DNA from: Ophioceras dolichostomum | Lineage: Eukaryota; Ascomycota; Sordariomycetes; Magnaporthales; Ophioceraceae | Direction of reading: 5' to 3' | DNA length: 64,000 nucleotides | Assembly: GCA_003049485.1 (NCBI GenBank) | Contig: PYST01000182.1 | Coordinates: 16,417-80,416, forward strand | Shown here: positions 34,714 to 46,128 of the stretch, one piece after another | How positions within the stretch are numbered: position 1 is the first letter of the stretch | Layout of the letters: every line of letters begins with the position of its first letter | Made by a program: the position numbers and the translations under genes | Notes under the pieces: generated by a model | Seen by the model: only the letters and a program-made list of their open reading frames with translations | What the model was told of the DNA's origin: nothing | Database searches by the model: none

Positions 34714-36133
34714 GACGATGTGGTTGTTGATTGTTTGCTGTCCTTTTTTACTCGGGATTGAGTTCCGAGGTTAGGTAGATGTCGGGCGAGAAACAGTTCG
34801 GGTTGTGCTGGGGTGATGAGAGCCTGCGAGTTATATAGTCCGCCTTTTATCAGCGCTATCGTCTCATCGTCACGTCTCATCGGAGTTCCCCATTTCGGAG
34901 GCCAAAAAAGTGGCAAGTTCTACGATGAGAAATTGAGTTCAGAAGTTAACAAGGGGCTTGCTTGCTGGATTTATACTCCAAAAAATCGGACAAAATACTA
35001 ATAGCATGGTCCTCCCTGGATCCGGGGGCAGGGGCGGCGGCAAAGAAGCCCTCGCATCCCCCCAATCTTGCTCCTTCCTTGGCGTATGCATACAGCTTTT
35101 CGGGCTTCGGGACTAGAAGCTGGAAGCCCTGTCGGAGAAAGGTTTCTAGTCGGCCGGAAGTTGAAATCGAAGTGGAGCAGACGCCCATTCTAGCAAGGAT
35201 TGGCATGCATGTTACGCCAGATCAAGGGGGTTGCGCTTTGGGCAGAGCCCGATGCCATTCCTGTGTCTCTACGGGGTACCATCCCTACAGGCGGGCCACT
35301 CCGCGAACGAAATTGTGGTCGCACGAAACGTCCTGTCGTGTGAGGTGCAGCAAAAGAACTATGGGATCAACCTCGGTCGGCAGTTGCAATTCACTAGCGC
35401 GCAACCTCGCAGATGTCCTGTCGTTCGCAATTTCATCTCCCGCAGCTGTGCAGGGGATGATGACAAGGTCCTCCCCCTTCCCCCTGGATGAGGGAAGCTC
35501 ACGGGCTGTCGGAATGCGAATTGAGGGGTCGCAGCTGAGCCGTCACATAATTGCTCCGGGAATAGCGGCATGAAGATGCTGCCTGATCATTATGCGAAAA
35601 TCCTAAGCTCGGAAAAGATTCCATCTCTGGAGAAGCCCCTAATAAAAGCACAACGGTCCATCCATGGTCCTGCCTGGGGAATCCGTGGATACCAAGCCTG
35701 TATGGAATCCTGAAGGACGAGGTGACGTCATCGCTGATGACTCTTGTGGACGATTGCGGAGGCCTAACAAGGACGAGGATTTGGAATTGCATTCCCGCAC
35801 TAGCTCCCTGACACACTGTTAAGCACCAATTATTTCCTTCCTCGACAACTTGGAGATTGGGCCCTGGCCCCGTATACCACGCCTTCCTCCGCCTTACACT
35901 TGGAGAAAGACCCAGATTTGAAGCGGCGTTAGAGAAGCAAGTGGTGAAAAAAATGGTTTAAATCCGATGGCTAGCATCGATTTCTCGCATTGATTTGTAA
36001 TCGACTCTGGCAGGTTGCTGCTAGAGCCATGGGTAAAAAGGACAACCCATGCCCGCTGGAGAGCGGTTTGCTTGCATCAGAGGCCAGCCAGCCAACAGAG
36101 GCCTTTCGAGGATAGGCCGCCACTACGATTTCC
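34714..36133. promoter_or_regulatory. Divergent spacer between SnoaL-like and CipA-like genes
   Basis: About 1.4 kb between two diverging start codons, so it should hold both promoters. A TATATAA candidate for the SnoaL-like gene is near 34831-34837. Nothing else could be assigned. Confidence 0.45.
34831..34837 (-). promoter_or_regulatory. TATA-box candidate of the SnoaL-like gene
   Basis: TATATAA on the minus strand, about 118 bp upstream of the ATG at 34713. Confidence 0.45.
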
Positions 36134-37114
36134 ATGGAAGAAGCACCACAATCCATCCTCGTACTTGGCGCCGGCGAGCTTGGCACGGCCGTCCTGACGG
36201 CCCTCGCCAAGCACTTGCTGCGCCGAAGCGACACGACCATCACGGTCCTGCTTCGGGCGTCCTCCATCAACGCGGCGAAATACGACCACCTCCGGGCCCT
36301 CGGCGTGGCGTTCGAGGCGGGCGACATCCAGGACAACACGACATCGGAGCTCGCTGCCATCTTCCGGCAGCACAGCACTATCATATCCTGCACAGGCTAC
36401 GGCGCGCCGCCCGGCACGCAGCTCAAGATCACCCGCGCGGTGCTCGAGGCCGGCGGTGGCGGCAGCGGCGGCGGTCCACGGCGGCGACGCTACTTCCCCT
36501 GGCAGTGGGGCATGGACTACGAGGCGATCGGGTCCGGGAGCGCGCAGGACCTGTTCGACGAGCAGCTCGAGGTGCGCGGCCTGCTGCGCGGCGCCGACGC
36601 CGATCCCAAGGCTGAGAAGAGGGACGGGGAGGACGTTGTCGACTGGGTCATCGTCTCGACGGGCCTGTTCATGAGCTTCCTGTTCCTCCCCGACTTCGGG
36701 CCCGTCGACCTGCCGAACCGCGTGCTCCGCGCGCTGGGCGGCTGGGACACCGCCATCTCCGTCACGACGCCGCGCGACATCGGCGTCGTGGCCGCCGAGC
36801 TCGTCTACGCGCCCGCCGGCGTCTCGCGGCAGGTGGTCTTCGTGGCGGGCGACACGGTGACGTACGGCCGGCTGGCGGACCTGGTGGAGGCGCGATTCTT
36901 GGGCGAGTTCAGGCGCGAGGTCTGGGAGCTGGACTTCCTCCGGAGCCGCGCGGCGGAGCATCCTGAGAACGGCATGTTCAAGTACCAGGCCGTCTTCGCG
37001 GCTGGACGCGGGGTGGCGTTTGAGCAGTCTCGCACGCTGAATTTCCAGCGCGGGATAGCTTTGCAGGGGGTTGAGAGCTACCTTCGAGAGATGGAGCTGC
37101 CAGGTTTATCCTGA
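36134..37114 (+). CDS. CipA-like NmrA/isoflavone-reductase family oxidoreductase
   Basis: Single exon, 326 residues, cytosolic atypical short-chain reductase. The N-terminal Rossmann motif is ILVLGAGELGTAVL (GxGxxG at residues 12-17), with VLLRAS about 25 residues on, suggesting NADPH binding. Further family hallmarks are TIISCTGYGAPPGTQLKITR, YFPWQWGMDYEAIGSGSAQD, WVIVSTGLFMSFLF, then ISVTTPRDIGVVAAELVY and VAGDTVTYGRLADLVEA. These match the CipA subgroup of isoflavone-reductase-like proteins known in aspergilli, whose substrate is not established. Two small insertions (Gly-rich near residue 110 and DADPKAEKRDGE near 157) look lineage-specific. It shares its upstream spacer with the SnoaL-like gene. 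Confidence 0.88.
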   Translation: MEEAPQSILVLGAGELGTAVLTALAKHLLRRSDTTITVLLRASSINAAKYDHLRALGVAFEAGDIQDNTTSELAAIFRQHSTIISCTGYGAPPGTQLKITRAVLEAGGGGSGGGPRRRRYFPWQWGMDYEAIGSGSAQDLFDEQLEVRGLLRGADADPKAEKRDGEDVVDWVIVSTGLFMSFLFLPDFGPVDLPNRVLRALGGWDTAISVTTPRDIGVVAAELVYAPAGVSRQVVFVAGDTVTYGRLADLVEARFLGEFRREVWELDFLRSRAAEHPENGMFKYQAVFAAGRGVAFEQSRTLNFQRGIALQGVESYLREMELPGLS

Positions 37115-40100
37115 GAAAAGCCCTGCATAGCGGTGGTCGGAGAAGAACATGGGGGAGTAAAATTTGCCACTCGGTCTACGTCAACAAACATGGGCCGGAC
37201 ATTCTAGGGCGAGGTCCATCATCTCAAGCCCTCGGAGCGACGGCGCGAAGGAATCTAAAGGTGTTGTGGAATTTATTCGACCGTGCAGATTGTGAGAGAT
37301 CTCAAGGACATAGGGTCCTCTCGAAATTGAGTCAAGCTCTTCTAGGGGGCTCCTGTCTGGAACCGATTGATGGCAGCGAGACTCCTCCTCAGTCAAACCT
37401 GTCGTCCCATCAGATGAATCTGTTAGACATAAAGAAACCCGCAAACACACACGGCCTCTTCCTAAAACCCATGACAAAATGAAGCCGGCCTATTCTGGGG
37501 CGATCTATTCTAGGCCCTGATTTGGAACTTCTCGCGGGGTGCCTAGCCCCATAGAGAGAACTCGGGAAGCGGCACCGGATCGGTGGAGCGGTGGGGATGA
37601 AACGACAGCCGCCAAACGGCGAACCAAACATTGGCAGCTTGATTGATGAGAAATCACAGTTGAGGGAGTCATGTGAGAGGTCGTCTGGTGAGCGCTTGGT
37701 CGACGGTAGGTCATTAATACCATATCGAGCGATAAAACGCCGAATGCAGTCAGATAGATTAGCATCAGGGGACTAGCGCATTAGATTAGATGTTTTCCGT
37801 GCCTCCTCCCGCTGCTCAAAGGGTAGATCCGTCCGATCTTTTGTCGTGTTCCTTCACACAGAAAGACGAACCTTAATTACTCACAACCTTGTGCGACAAG
37901 GCGCTCACTTACCAGGCGCCACCACCGCCTTAGGGGTCCACCTGACTTCAGCTATTAATGCTCCCAACTTGACAGCGGGACCGAGGCGGGTTCGGGCAGG
38001 GCCGTTTGCGAGCGTCTGGACGAGTTCCCCTCAATCAGGTGAGCAACCAAACCCATTCTAGAGAGCGAGGAAGAAGAGAAAACGAGAAACGAAACGAAAT
38101 GAAACACTGACCTCACAGTGACTCTGTGCACACCTTTGGAATTCCGATGCAGATGCACCAACAGTCGGCCGAATCAGGCGAGCCCCCGGCGTTCAAAGAT
38201 TTTCCGGGTAAGCCTCAGCGTCGACGATGTGTGTAAGAGTGTATGTGCTACGTGCCTATGTTCGCCCGTGCCTTCGCAACGGATACGGAAATTTCCATGG
38301 GCCGGTCTAAAGATGGCACGGGCAAGGAGACACTGTAGCAGAGGGCAGGCGGCTATCCAGTCCGAGACCCTACCGACTCGGTACTTGTGTGCGAGTGCCG
38401 AGAAAGCAAGCGGCAGTTCCCAAGGAGATAACGTGCACCAGGATTAAGGACCGGAGCGCATCTCACAATCGAGGCCTTGATTTGGAACCAGTGGCCGAGA
38501 GGCCCGTTTGAGAGAACTGGAGAAGGAAAAAAAGGATCTCAACACTAGAAATTCGCAGAAGCGCGACGTGTTACTCTGTTTGCTAACCGCCACACTGCGG
38601 AAGCATAATGTGGAGAAAGGAGGTAGAGGTTGAAATTTCAGCGTGCCTGAGCCACTCACTGGGTGCGCGGCTCGGATTGCTGCAACAGACAGGGTCAGAT
38701 CCTGGCAACCTGGTTGGTGCAGAGGCCGGGGCCACGACTGGATGAGGCGCATCGGCACGGGCGAACCCTGGTGTTCCAGACATTGGACGTTGACTCCAAC
38801 TATGTACCTCTGCATAATAATATAAGCTAAAAAATACCTTCTTGCAGATCGAGCGGGTTCAGTCGGCACCCCGCCATGAGCCCCATCTAGCCCCACCAAC
38901 ACCAGTCCAACGACATGCCATGCCTTTTTTTTTTTTGGTCAACAACCTCCATGTTCACGTTCTGTGAACAAAAGATGACCATGGCGCGAAAACTGGCGCC
39001 CAGGTATTTTTTTTCTTCTTTTTCGGCGCGCTCGATCTTCGTCGTTTGTGCGCCCCAGAACGGGAACTCCAAACTCAGCCCAGCATTGATTGTGTGGCCG
39101 ACGTTTGACCCCTCAGAAACGGCACTAGTCCCGGCCGTCGATGTCGGCCACCCCTCCTTGGCCCTGATCTGGCTTGCTTCTGCCACACACGACACATGAG
39201 GGCGACAGATCATGGCACCCCAAATTGGGGGAGAGGTTGCCGTTACGCGCAGCTGGTTCTCAAGGTTTGCTTGGTTTCTCCTTTGTCAGTTACCACCCTC
39301 ACCATTGTTCCCGCCTCTCGGCGCGCTTGCGCCTGGATCATCAGGAGAGTGAAAAAGGCGCGCGGGCCCGCCTCTTCGGCCGTCACAAGGCCTCTCTCCT
39401 CTCTCCTTCGACTTGGCTGGGTCTCGAGTGGTTCTTCAAAGACGTCGGAGGACCACTGAGTGCGTCTCTCCAGGATCAAGTGATTCAGTAGCTTGGTTTC
39501 TTTTGCAAATCCACAAATTTTTATTTTTTTCCCCCTGGTCCTTTTCATCTCATCTCAGCTCTGTTTCCTGTCCGACCATTCCCTCCACGTCCGATATGTG
39601 TCTCTCGTAGGAATTAGACGTTTTCGTCAATCTTCCCCGGCCGCCACAGAGATGGCCACGGCCGCTTCATCTACCCTCCTCGCCTTAGAAATCTACCTCT
39701 CCACTAGGCCTCGCCTGCGCCATAACCCCGATCGATCGATTCCCTAAGACCGCTATACCAAGCCCTGACCTGACCTGAGTCACACGACATCGCGCCGCCA
39801 CCCCAAAAAAAGAAGAAAACAATAATCGCAAAGAGAGAGGACTCATTGTCAGCAGTCGACGGTGGCGTTTGTCTCTTTGTGACGCCTCAATTCATTGACA
39901 ATCCGGGAGCCAAACGAACAATCAGACAAAGGATCAACCACAGACCTTGGGACCGGTAGTTTCAATTGTGGCGGCCCGACCTCGAGCTCTCATTGTTCAC
40001 AATGCGTGTATAGGGTGGCGGGGCTCGTCACGTCGACCTCCTTCTCCTCCTTGTCGTTCACCTGGGGTGATCTGTTGACTTAGTCGACTCACCGGGACTC

Positions 40101-40472
40101 GGATCTTGCCTTCTGCTTTGTTCCTTTCCTCGCTCTCTATTAATTCCGCTTTGTCCGCCCTTCCTTTTCCCTCGAACCTTATTCCCCTTGGATAAACCTT
40201 CTCACCTCGCTTGTTTACTTGGACACATCGCCAACTACATTCTTTCGATTTATTCTTTTCTCGGCTCGCAGCGCGAAGACAGATTTATTTGTACCAACAT
40301 ACTTGGTTTGACCCCTATTCTTTCTTTAACCTCCGAATATCGCATATCATCACATCATCATCATCATCATCATCATCACCGCCACCATCACCACCAACAT
40401 CTACCAGTTGAGAAAAAGAACGCAACAGGACACACGAAAGCACATATCTATTTCAGATCAACATCAGCAACC
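37115..40472. other. Intergenic: 3.4 kb between CipA-like and secreted-protein genes
   Basis: No supported gene. Two diverged copies of a ~55-bp element lie at about 37512-37568 and 38472-38525. The last part is the promoter and 5' leader of the secreted-protein gene, including a CAT repeat. Confidence 0.5.
40350..40380 (+). repeat. CAT trinucleotide microsatellite in the 5' leader
   Basis: About eight CAT units roughly 95 bp before the ATG at 40473. It encodes a His run in the same frame, but that frame lacks an upstream ATG, so it is treated as untranslated. Confidence 0.8.
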
Positions 40473-41870
40473 ATGAGGGTTCGCGGAGCCACATCAAGTG
40501 TCGCTGCCGCCGCCACGCTTCTCTTGCTTGGCAGCCAGGCTGTGAACGCTCACACATGGGTCGAGGAGCTCTTGCGCATCTCTGCCAAAGGCACGCTACT
40601 CACGAGGGATAACAAGGAACTCAATGCAAACGGCAACTTTGGCCTCATTCGCGGCTTCATAGAAAACCCAGCGGACGACAACACGTGGCGTCTTCCCCGG
40701 GCGTCTGACGACGTGCAGCAGCCTCCAAACGGGAAAAGCTTCAGCGACGCAGACGTCATGTGCAACACCCATCAGGAGACGGGGACCTCGAAACAGATTC
40801 TCAAGGCGGCAGCCGGAGACACGATTGCGCTGCGCTACCTGGAGAACGGCCATGTCAGCAAGGATACCAACCACAGGCCTCCTCACAACGGCAGCATCTT
40901 CATCTACATGACTTACGAGCCCAAGCCTCGAAAGGACGAGAAGCTCACGGCTGTTCTTGACGTCTGGACCGCGGACGGAAAGGGCGGTGACGGGAGGGGC
41001 AAGCTCCTGGCGACGAGGTACTACGATGACGGCCGGTGCTACGAAAACAACGGGAGCCCCATCTCCAACGCCAGGTTGGCGAAGGACACGGCAGACTTCG
41101 GCAAGGCGCCGACCGGCATAGTAGGGAAGCAGGGCGCGAACCGCTGGTGCCAGAACGACATCAAGCTCCCGGAGGACGCCGAGAAGGGCAAGACCCTCAC
41201 TCTCTACTGGGTGTGGAACTACAGCCAGATGGTGGCGGGCAGTGAGACCGAGGTCCAGACCCTGGAGTACTACACATCGTGCATGGAGGTCGACATCGTG
41301 GACGACTGCGACGAGAGCCTGGGCGCTACCAAGGGTCCCAAGTGCGCCGAAGGCGGCGTCAAGACCTTCGAGGTCGACAAGGCCCAGAACCCGCTCCTGG
41401 CGGCTGTGGAGGAGCAGCTCACGATGGACAACTTCCAGTTCGAGGGCGGCAGCGGGAGCGGCGGCACCAGCGGCGGCAGCGGGAGCGGCGGCACCAGCGG
41501 CGGCAGCGGCAGCGGCAACAGCTCCGGCAACGACAAGCCCACGCCCACGACCGGCAGCGGCAGCAAGCCCTCCAGCACGGGCGAGGTCAGCGAGGGCCGC
41601 ATGACCGGCCAGCCGGCTGCGAGCGGCGGCAGCAGGAGCGGCGGCAGCGGCGGCAGCGGCAGCAAGAGCATGAGCAAGAGCAGGAGCTCCGAGCGCGTCA
41701 AGACCGTCGTCGCGACGTCGGGCGCCGCGACCCAGGTCGTGACGGCCACGGCCAGCGGGCCCAAGCCCTCGAAGACGGGGAGCTCGAGCGGCAGCGGCGG
41801 GCGGCCCGACGTTGAGCACATCGCGAGGCGCATGAGCCGGCGCCGGGGCGGGCCGCGCTGGGTGCAGTGA
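40473..41870 (+). CDS. Secreted LPMO-like protein (DUF7492-type), N-terminal histidine
   Basis: Single exon, 465 residues. A signal peptide (TSSVAAAATLLLLGSQAVNA) ends just before HTWVEELLRI, so the mature protein would begin with His27, the hallmark of lytic polysaccharide monooxygenases. A second conserved histidine is H127 in RYLENGHVSK, followed by GSIFIYMTYEP; these could form a copper histidine brace. Paired cysteines include GRCYENN and RWCQNDIKLP, and the core ends YYTSCMEVDIVDDC. The domain resembles fungal proteins I associate with DUF7492, of unproven activity. From residue about 330 there is a Gly/Ser-rich linker, and the tail is basic (RRMSRRRGG) with no carbohydrate-binding module. 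The start was chosen at 40473 because it gives a clean signal peptide; the frame is open further upstream but lacks an ATG. Confidence 0.8.
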   Translation: MRVRGATSSVAAAATLLLLGSQAVNAHTWVEELLRISAKGTLLTRDNKELNANGNFGLIRGFIENPADDNTWRLPRASDDVQQPPNGKSFSDADVMCNTHQETGTSKQILKAAAGDTIALRYLENGHVSKDTNHRPPHNGSIFIYMTYEPKPRKDEKLTAVLDVWTADGKGGDGRGKLLATRYYDDGRCYENNGSPISNARLAKDTADFGKAPTGIVGKQGANRWCQNDIKLPEDAEKGKTLTLYWVWNYSQMVAGSETEVQTLEYYTSCMEVDIVDDCDESLGATKGPKCAEGGVKTFEVDKAQNPLLAAVEEQLTMDNFQFEGGSGSGGTSGGSGSGGTSGGSGSGNSSGNDKPTPTTGSGSKPSSTGEVSEGRMTGQPAASGGSRSGGSGGSGSKSMSKSRSSERVKTVVATSGAATQVVTATASGPKPSKTGSSSGSGGRPDVEHIARRMSRRRGGPRWVQ

Positions 41871-44823
41871 GCAAAGCGAGCAAAGAGAACACAAGACTCT
41901 CGCTTTGCCTAGCTGAGTGATCTGTGCTCGAAGGCGCCCGGCTTCGCGATAATGAGGCTGAGCAATAGACGCACGAACGGACTGACGGACGAACGGACTG
42001 GCGGACGAACGACACACAAGTGCATAACACTACATACCTAAGCTTTGAGGCGGCGGTAAGGGAGGCCCTTCTGCCGCTGGACACACACGGGCGGGCGGGT
42101 AGGCGCATAGGCGTTTTTGGGACATCGTCTTCATTGATTCCTTTTTTTTTTTTCTTATCCTGGCGGGCGCGGCGATTTGCGAGCATACAACGACGACGGC
42201 GACGACGACGATACGCGGGTCTTTTACCTTTTGTTTCTTCTTCTACTATCGCTACTACCATTAGCTTCGTTGTATATTTCTTCCACCATCTAGGGAGGGC
42301 CGAATACGATTCTTACACCGGGGAGGCGGTTCTTGCAGCATATTTCTCTTTTTTTTTTTGGAAGTTTTTACAAGTACAAATAACTTTTTCAACGGCTTAT
42401 GTCTTTCTTTCATCTGTTACCAACATCCATTTCGCTCCTCTTCCGTTTTACGCTCTTTTCACTGTATAAATGCATTGTTCGATTCTTGATCATGGGACAT
42501 CTTTGGCTCCCCATTCAGCCCTTCGTTCTTCGCTCGCGTTCACTGCTTCTTGCCTCTACTGCCGCCTTTGCCTTCGTTTGGTCGTCCGTCTTGCTGTCTC
42601 TCGGCCGTTCTACCCACCCGATACCCTTATTTTTGGTTTGCTGCGTCTTTCTTTTTCAGTCGACAATCCCCGTGTCATGTTGTCTGGCAGGCCAGTTCGA
42701 TTGACGGACATGACATAACGATGGAAGTTATAATGGTCCAAGGGTGGACCAACTCGCTCGCCCAGCTCAGTGCAGCTCGTCACGATAAAGAGGAGGACTT
42801 ACCCAAACGAAATACACACTTAACCTCACCTCGGGCGAGGCGTTCCCATTATTTCTAAGACCTACTCGCTCGTTCTATCCATGCTTACTCGGGAGTCCGA
42901 CAACACGAATCTCAGCCGTTCTTCATCACTCGTTCAACCATTCGGCCGACCCCGCCAGATGCTGCTCCCGCTACCGCTCCCTCGGTGTCACCAACGCGCT
43001 TTCCACTTTTCCTGCTCACCACCTTCATTTGGTTCCTACTCCCAAAAGAGCAACTCGGTTTCTCGACGGGACGGGGTGCGCCCCGGCTGTGCTCCGGCTA
43101 TCATCACTCCTTTCGCGCTCCCGTTGACTCTCTCCACACTCCATGAAGTCCGAGAACGGTAACCTGATGACCACTGACGACGTCTCTCACCGCGAGCCTC
43201 TTCTTCCACTCTTCCACACTCTTTCTACCTTCGCGCGAACGTTCGCTTTGCTCCCCTGTACAAACATTTATTCTCCCATCTTCGGCCTCTCCAAGCGCAA
43301 TCATCCCTCATTTTTTGTGTCTGCCCGTTCCATCCCTTCCCACTCGTCGCTCTTTCGAACCACACACCCTCCTTAAGTCCGTCCATCAACGCCTGTACGC
43401 CCGCTTGCCCGTCTGCACGCACTCCGTCTTCGATCCGGATGATTTCGACTACGGATAGATGCTCTCAGTTTCCCTCCTTTCGACGAGCCCGTGTCTCTCC
43501 TTGGGAAAGCCGAGTTGCTTTGCCCGCTATCACCATTTTTTCCTACTAATCAATGACCCACTCAGTCATTCGGACACTCACTTACTCACTTGTCTTTTCC
43601 CTCTTGTCATCGCCGCTCCCAGTCTCTGTCTGGCTACCATCTGCGCCCTAAACCCGACCAACAGGTGTTGGCGCACGTAATACGTTCTTCTGCCTCGTTC
43701 TGTTTGACCCCTTTTCGTCCTCGTCAGTGTTCGGCGGGAGGAAAAGGCTATATCTATACCTAGCTGCTGTTGCATCGGTTCAGATTAGGTTCTCTCATCT
43801 GTGATGAGATTTTTTTTCGCTTCGTTTTCTCTTTCTTCTTCTAGTCATTATTCACGTTATAGACCGCGGCTCTCACTCCCTTCTTTCTTTTCTCTCTTTG
43901 TAAATAGCCTCGCTTATTGGATACGCGCACTAGACCACAACAATAGACCGTCTTTTGAAACATCGTTTGCCAGACTGGGCCTCTGTGGTAGGTTCGCATT
44001 CTGCTAAGAATGGACGGGTACGGAGGTAGCGGATCGTTGGGTAGATGCTGCCGTTCTGGCGGTAGAAAGACTTCCCTTCGACTTGGCTCCGTGAAGGGTC
44101 TCGGCAGGTCACTCTAAGAATCCTGAATCGGCATTCGATTCCCTTCCTTGGGCAACTCTCTCCTCCCTGTTGTCCTCTGAACTGACACGTCGCGAGTGCC
44201 TAGGCCTCTTGAGCCAAAGCATTGTGCCGATCAACGGGGAGTCAGATGGACTCCGGGTGACTGGTTGCTTGCTTGCTTGCGCTACCCACATGGCTTCGTT
44301 CGCTTGCCTGTGGCAGTGATGGTTGCGAACCTACCTCGACATGCCTGCTCTTCTTGCCACCGGCAGGCGCCTATGCAGATCTTTGCATACCTGAGAAGTT
44401 GAGTGAGGTTTGGCGTGACACGCTCTGTGCCACTTCGCTTCCCGTCTTGAGGAGGACTACATGTGTATGAAAGACATTCGGGTCAGGTCAAGGTAAAGTG
44501 GTCATTGGGGTCTATGGCCTGGGCTTGTTGCGTGTTTCCCTTGACAAATAACCGCTTCTTGCATGTCATCAGACATGGCGTGTGGTATAAACGCCTTACC
44601 CTTTCCTCGCCTTGTCCCCCCCCCCTCCCCCGCCTTACTCCATGTTAGGTTCCCATATCGGAAAGTCATTGACCAGAACTCCTCCTTTTTTCGCCGATTA
44701 ATAATGAACTCTCTCTTTCCCCAGTCGACGCCGTCGAGAAGTAGGCCCTTCCCATCCGGTACCCTACCATACCTACCTACCTAGGTGGTCTCAGGTACCT
44801 ACACATGGGCCACCTACGTCAAA
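41871..44823. other. Intergenic: 3 kb, T/C-rich
   Basis: Contains the 3' region of the secreted-protein gene and the 3' flank of cyclophilin H. Short open frames in all phases are without domains. A TAGGTACC cluster is at 44766-44805. Confidence 0.5.
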
Positions 44824-46128
44824 CTACATCTCGCCGCACTGGGCGATGATGACGTCCTGGTCAGGCACGTCCTTGCCGCGGCGGCCGGTCTTAGTGGCCT
44901 CCATCATCTTGACGAACTCCATGCCGTCGACGACCTTGCCGAACACGACGTGCTTGTCGTTCAGGAACGGCGTGGGAACGGTGGTGATGAAGAACTGCGA
45001 GCCGTTCGTGTTTGGGCCGGCATTCTGGAGATCGGAGAGAGAGGGGGGAAGAAAAACGACAAAGAAAATTCCATGGCAATTTGTTAGTTGGGTTCCTAGG
45101 TAGTTTGCTCGTGTTCGTTCTTGAGTCTCTCCATCGCCTACTCACTGATGGCGACAGAGAAGCCGCGCATCGGGAGAGCAGGGAGAGAAAGTGAGAGGGT
45201 AAAGGCCACAGGAGCAGAGGAGCCGACGTACCGCCATGGACAGCAGGCCGGGCTGGTCGTGCTTGAGGGTGAAGTTCTCGTCGGTGAAGCTCTTGGTGCC
45301 GTAGATGCAGGTCGATCCGGTCCCGTCGCCGTGGAGGAAGTCGCCGCCCTGGCACATGAAGCTCGGGATGATGCGGTGGAAGCGAGAGCCCTTGTAGCCC
45401 TGCGGCCGGCCCTGCGGGTTCCTGTGCTCCCCCGTGCAGTACTGGCGGAAGTTCTCGGCCGTCCGGGGCACGACGTCCTTGAAAAGCTCGAAAGTTATGC
45501 GCCCCAGTGGCTCGCCTGGAAAAGATAGTTGATTTTGTTTAGTATTTTTTTTGTTTAAAGTTGGTCGTGGCAACGGGGATGAGGCGCGATGGTTTTCGGC
45601 CTCGTTTTTGTGGAGGCTTGATGCTAGTGCTGGAACGGGCCTCGGCGGTGGTTGAAATCACGGCATCTCCCGGTGCATGTCTTTCGGCCGAGAAAAGACA
45701 TGCACCGGGAGATGCCGTGATCCGGAGTCTCTCTCCTTCCTCCTATTGGCAGGTAGGGCGGGGAGGGGAACTTCATCAAAAGGCATATTGCATGGTTGCG
45801 GTCGCCAGCTATTGACTCGTTGAGGAGAAAGACCTCCCGCCAGCAGACAGGATACGTGATTCTAACGTCTCGAAAATGGGCGTGGCGGGGCACATGAGGG
45901 GGACCTATCAAGTGTAAAGGTTGCTCACCTCCAAGTGTGATGTCGAAGAACACCCTGCAGAACACGCCATGTTAGCTGGTGATGGCCCAGGGTCAAGCCT
46001 CGGCTGGGTTGGCAACACAGCGTCCATGAGGCTCTGCGATTGCGGCCGGGAATTGTTCGGGAGATAAATCGGTGATCGGCAAGTACTCACAGGGGATTGC
46101 CCGACTCCGGAAGTTCGGTTGGCGGCAT
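44824..46128 (-). CDS. Cyclophilin H, peptidyl-prolyl cis-trans isomerase (spliceosomal type)
   Basis: Prolyl isomerase of the PPIH/Cyp3 type, which in other eukaryotes binds the Prp4-Prp3 proteins of the U4/U6 snRNP. Exons on the minus strand: 46128-46091, 45954-45929 (26 bp), 45515-45232 and 45024-44824, giving 182 residues with matching phases, the usual fungal length. The sequence runs MPPTELPESGNPLVFFDITL, GEPLGRITFELFKDVVPRTA, then GSRFHRIIPSFMCQGGDF, GTGSTCIYGTKSFTDENFTL, GPNTNGSQFFITTVP and VVFGKVVDGMEFV, ending IAQCGEM. Catalytic Arg and Phe (FHRIIPSF) and the QGGDF and NGSQFF loops are intact. The insert after NFRQYCTGEHRNPQG is typical of the H class. The cyclosporin-contact Trp of CypA is not present (PFLND). 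Intron 2 (413 bp) holds a perfect hairpin. Confidence 0.93.
45657..45721. repeat. Perfect 28-bp inverted repeat (hairpin) in cyclophilin H intron 2
   Basis: Left arm 45657-45684 and right arm 45694-45721 are exact reverse complements over 28 bp with a 9-nt loop (CGGCCGAGA). The arms contain CGGCATCTCCCGGTGCATGT. It lies fully within an intron, so the pre-mRNA can fold into a long uninterrupted stem. Confidence 0.95.

Noticed and set aside
40188..40472. Upstream in-frame extension of the secreted protein
   Set aside because: It has no ATG, includes a CAT-repeat His run and would bury the clean signal peptide that starts at 40473.
40596..42017. 473-codon open frame on the minus strand opposite the secreted-protein gene
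   Set aside because: It is antisense to a gene with a signal peptide and conserved motifs. Ala/Val/Leu/Arg-rich composition is what G/C-ending codons produce on the opposite strand.
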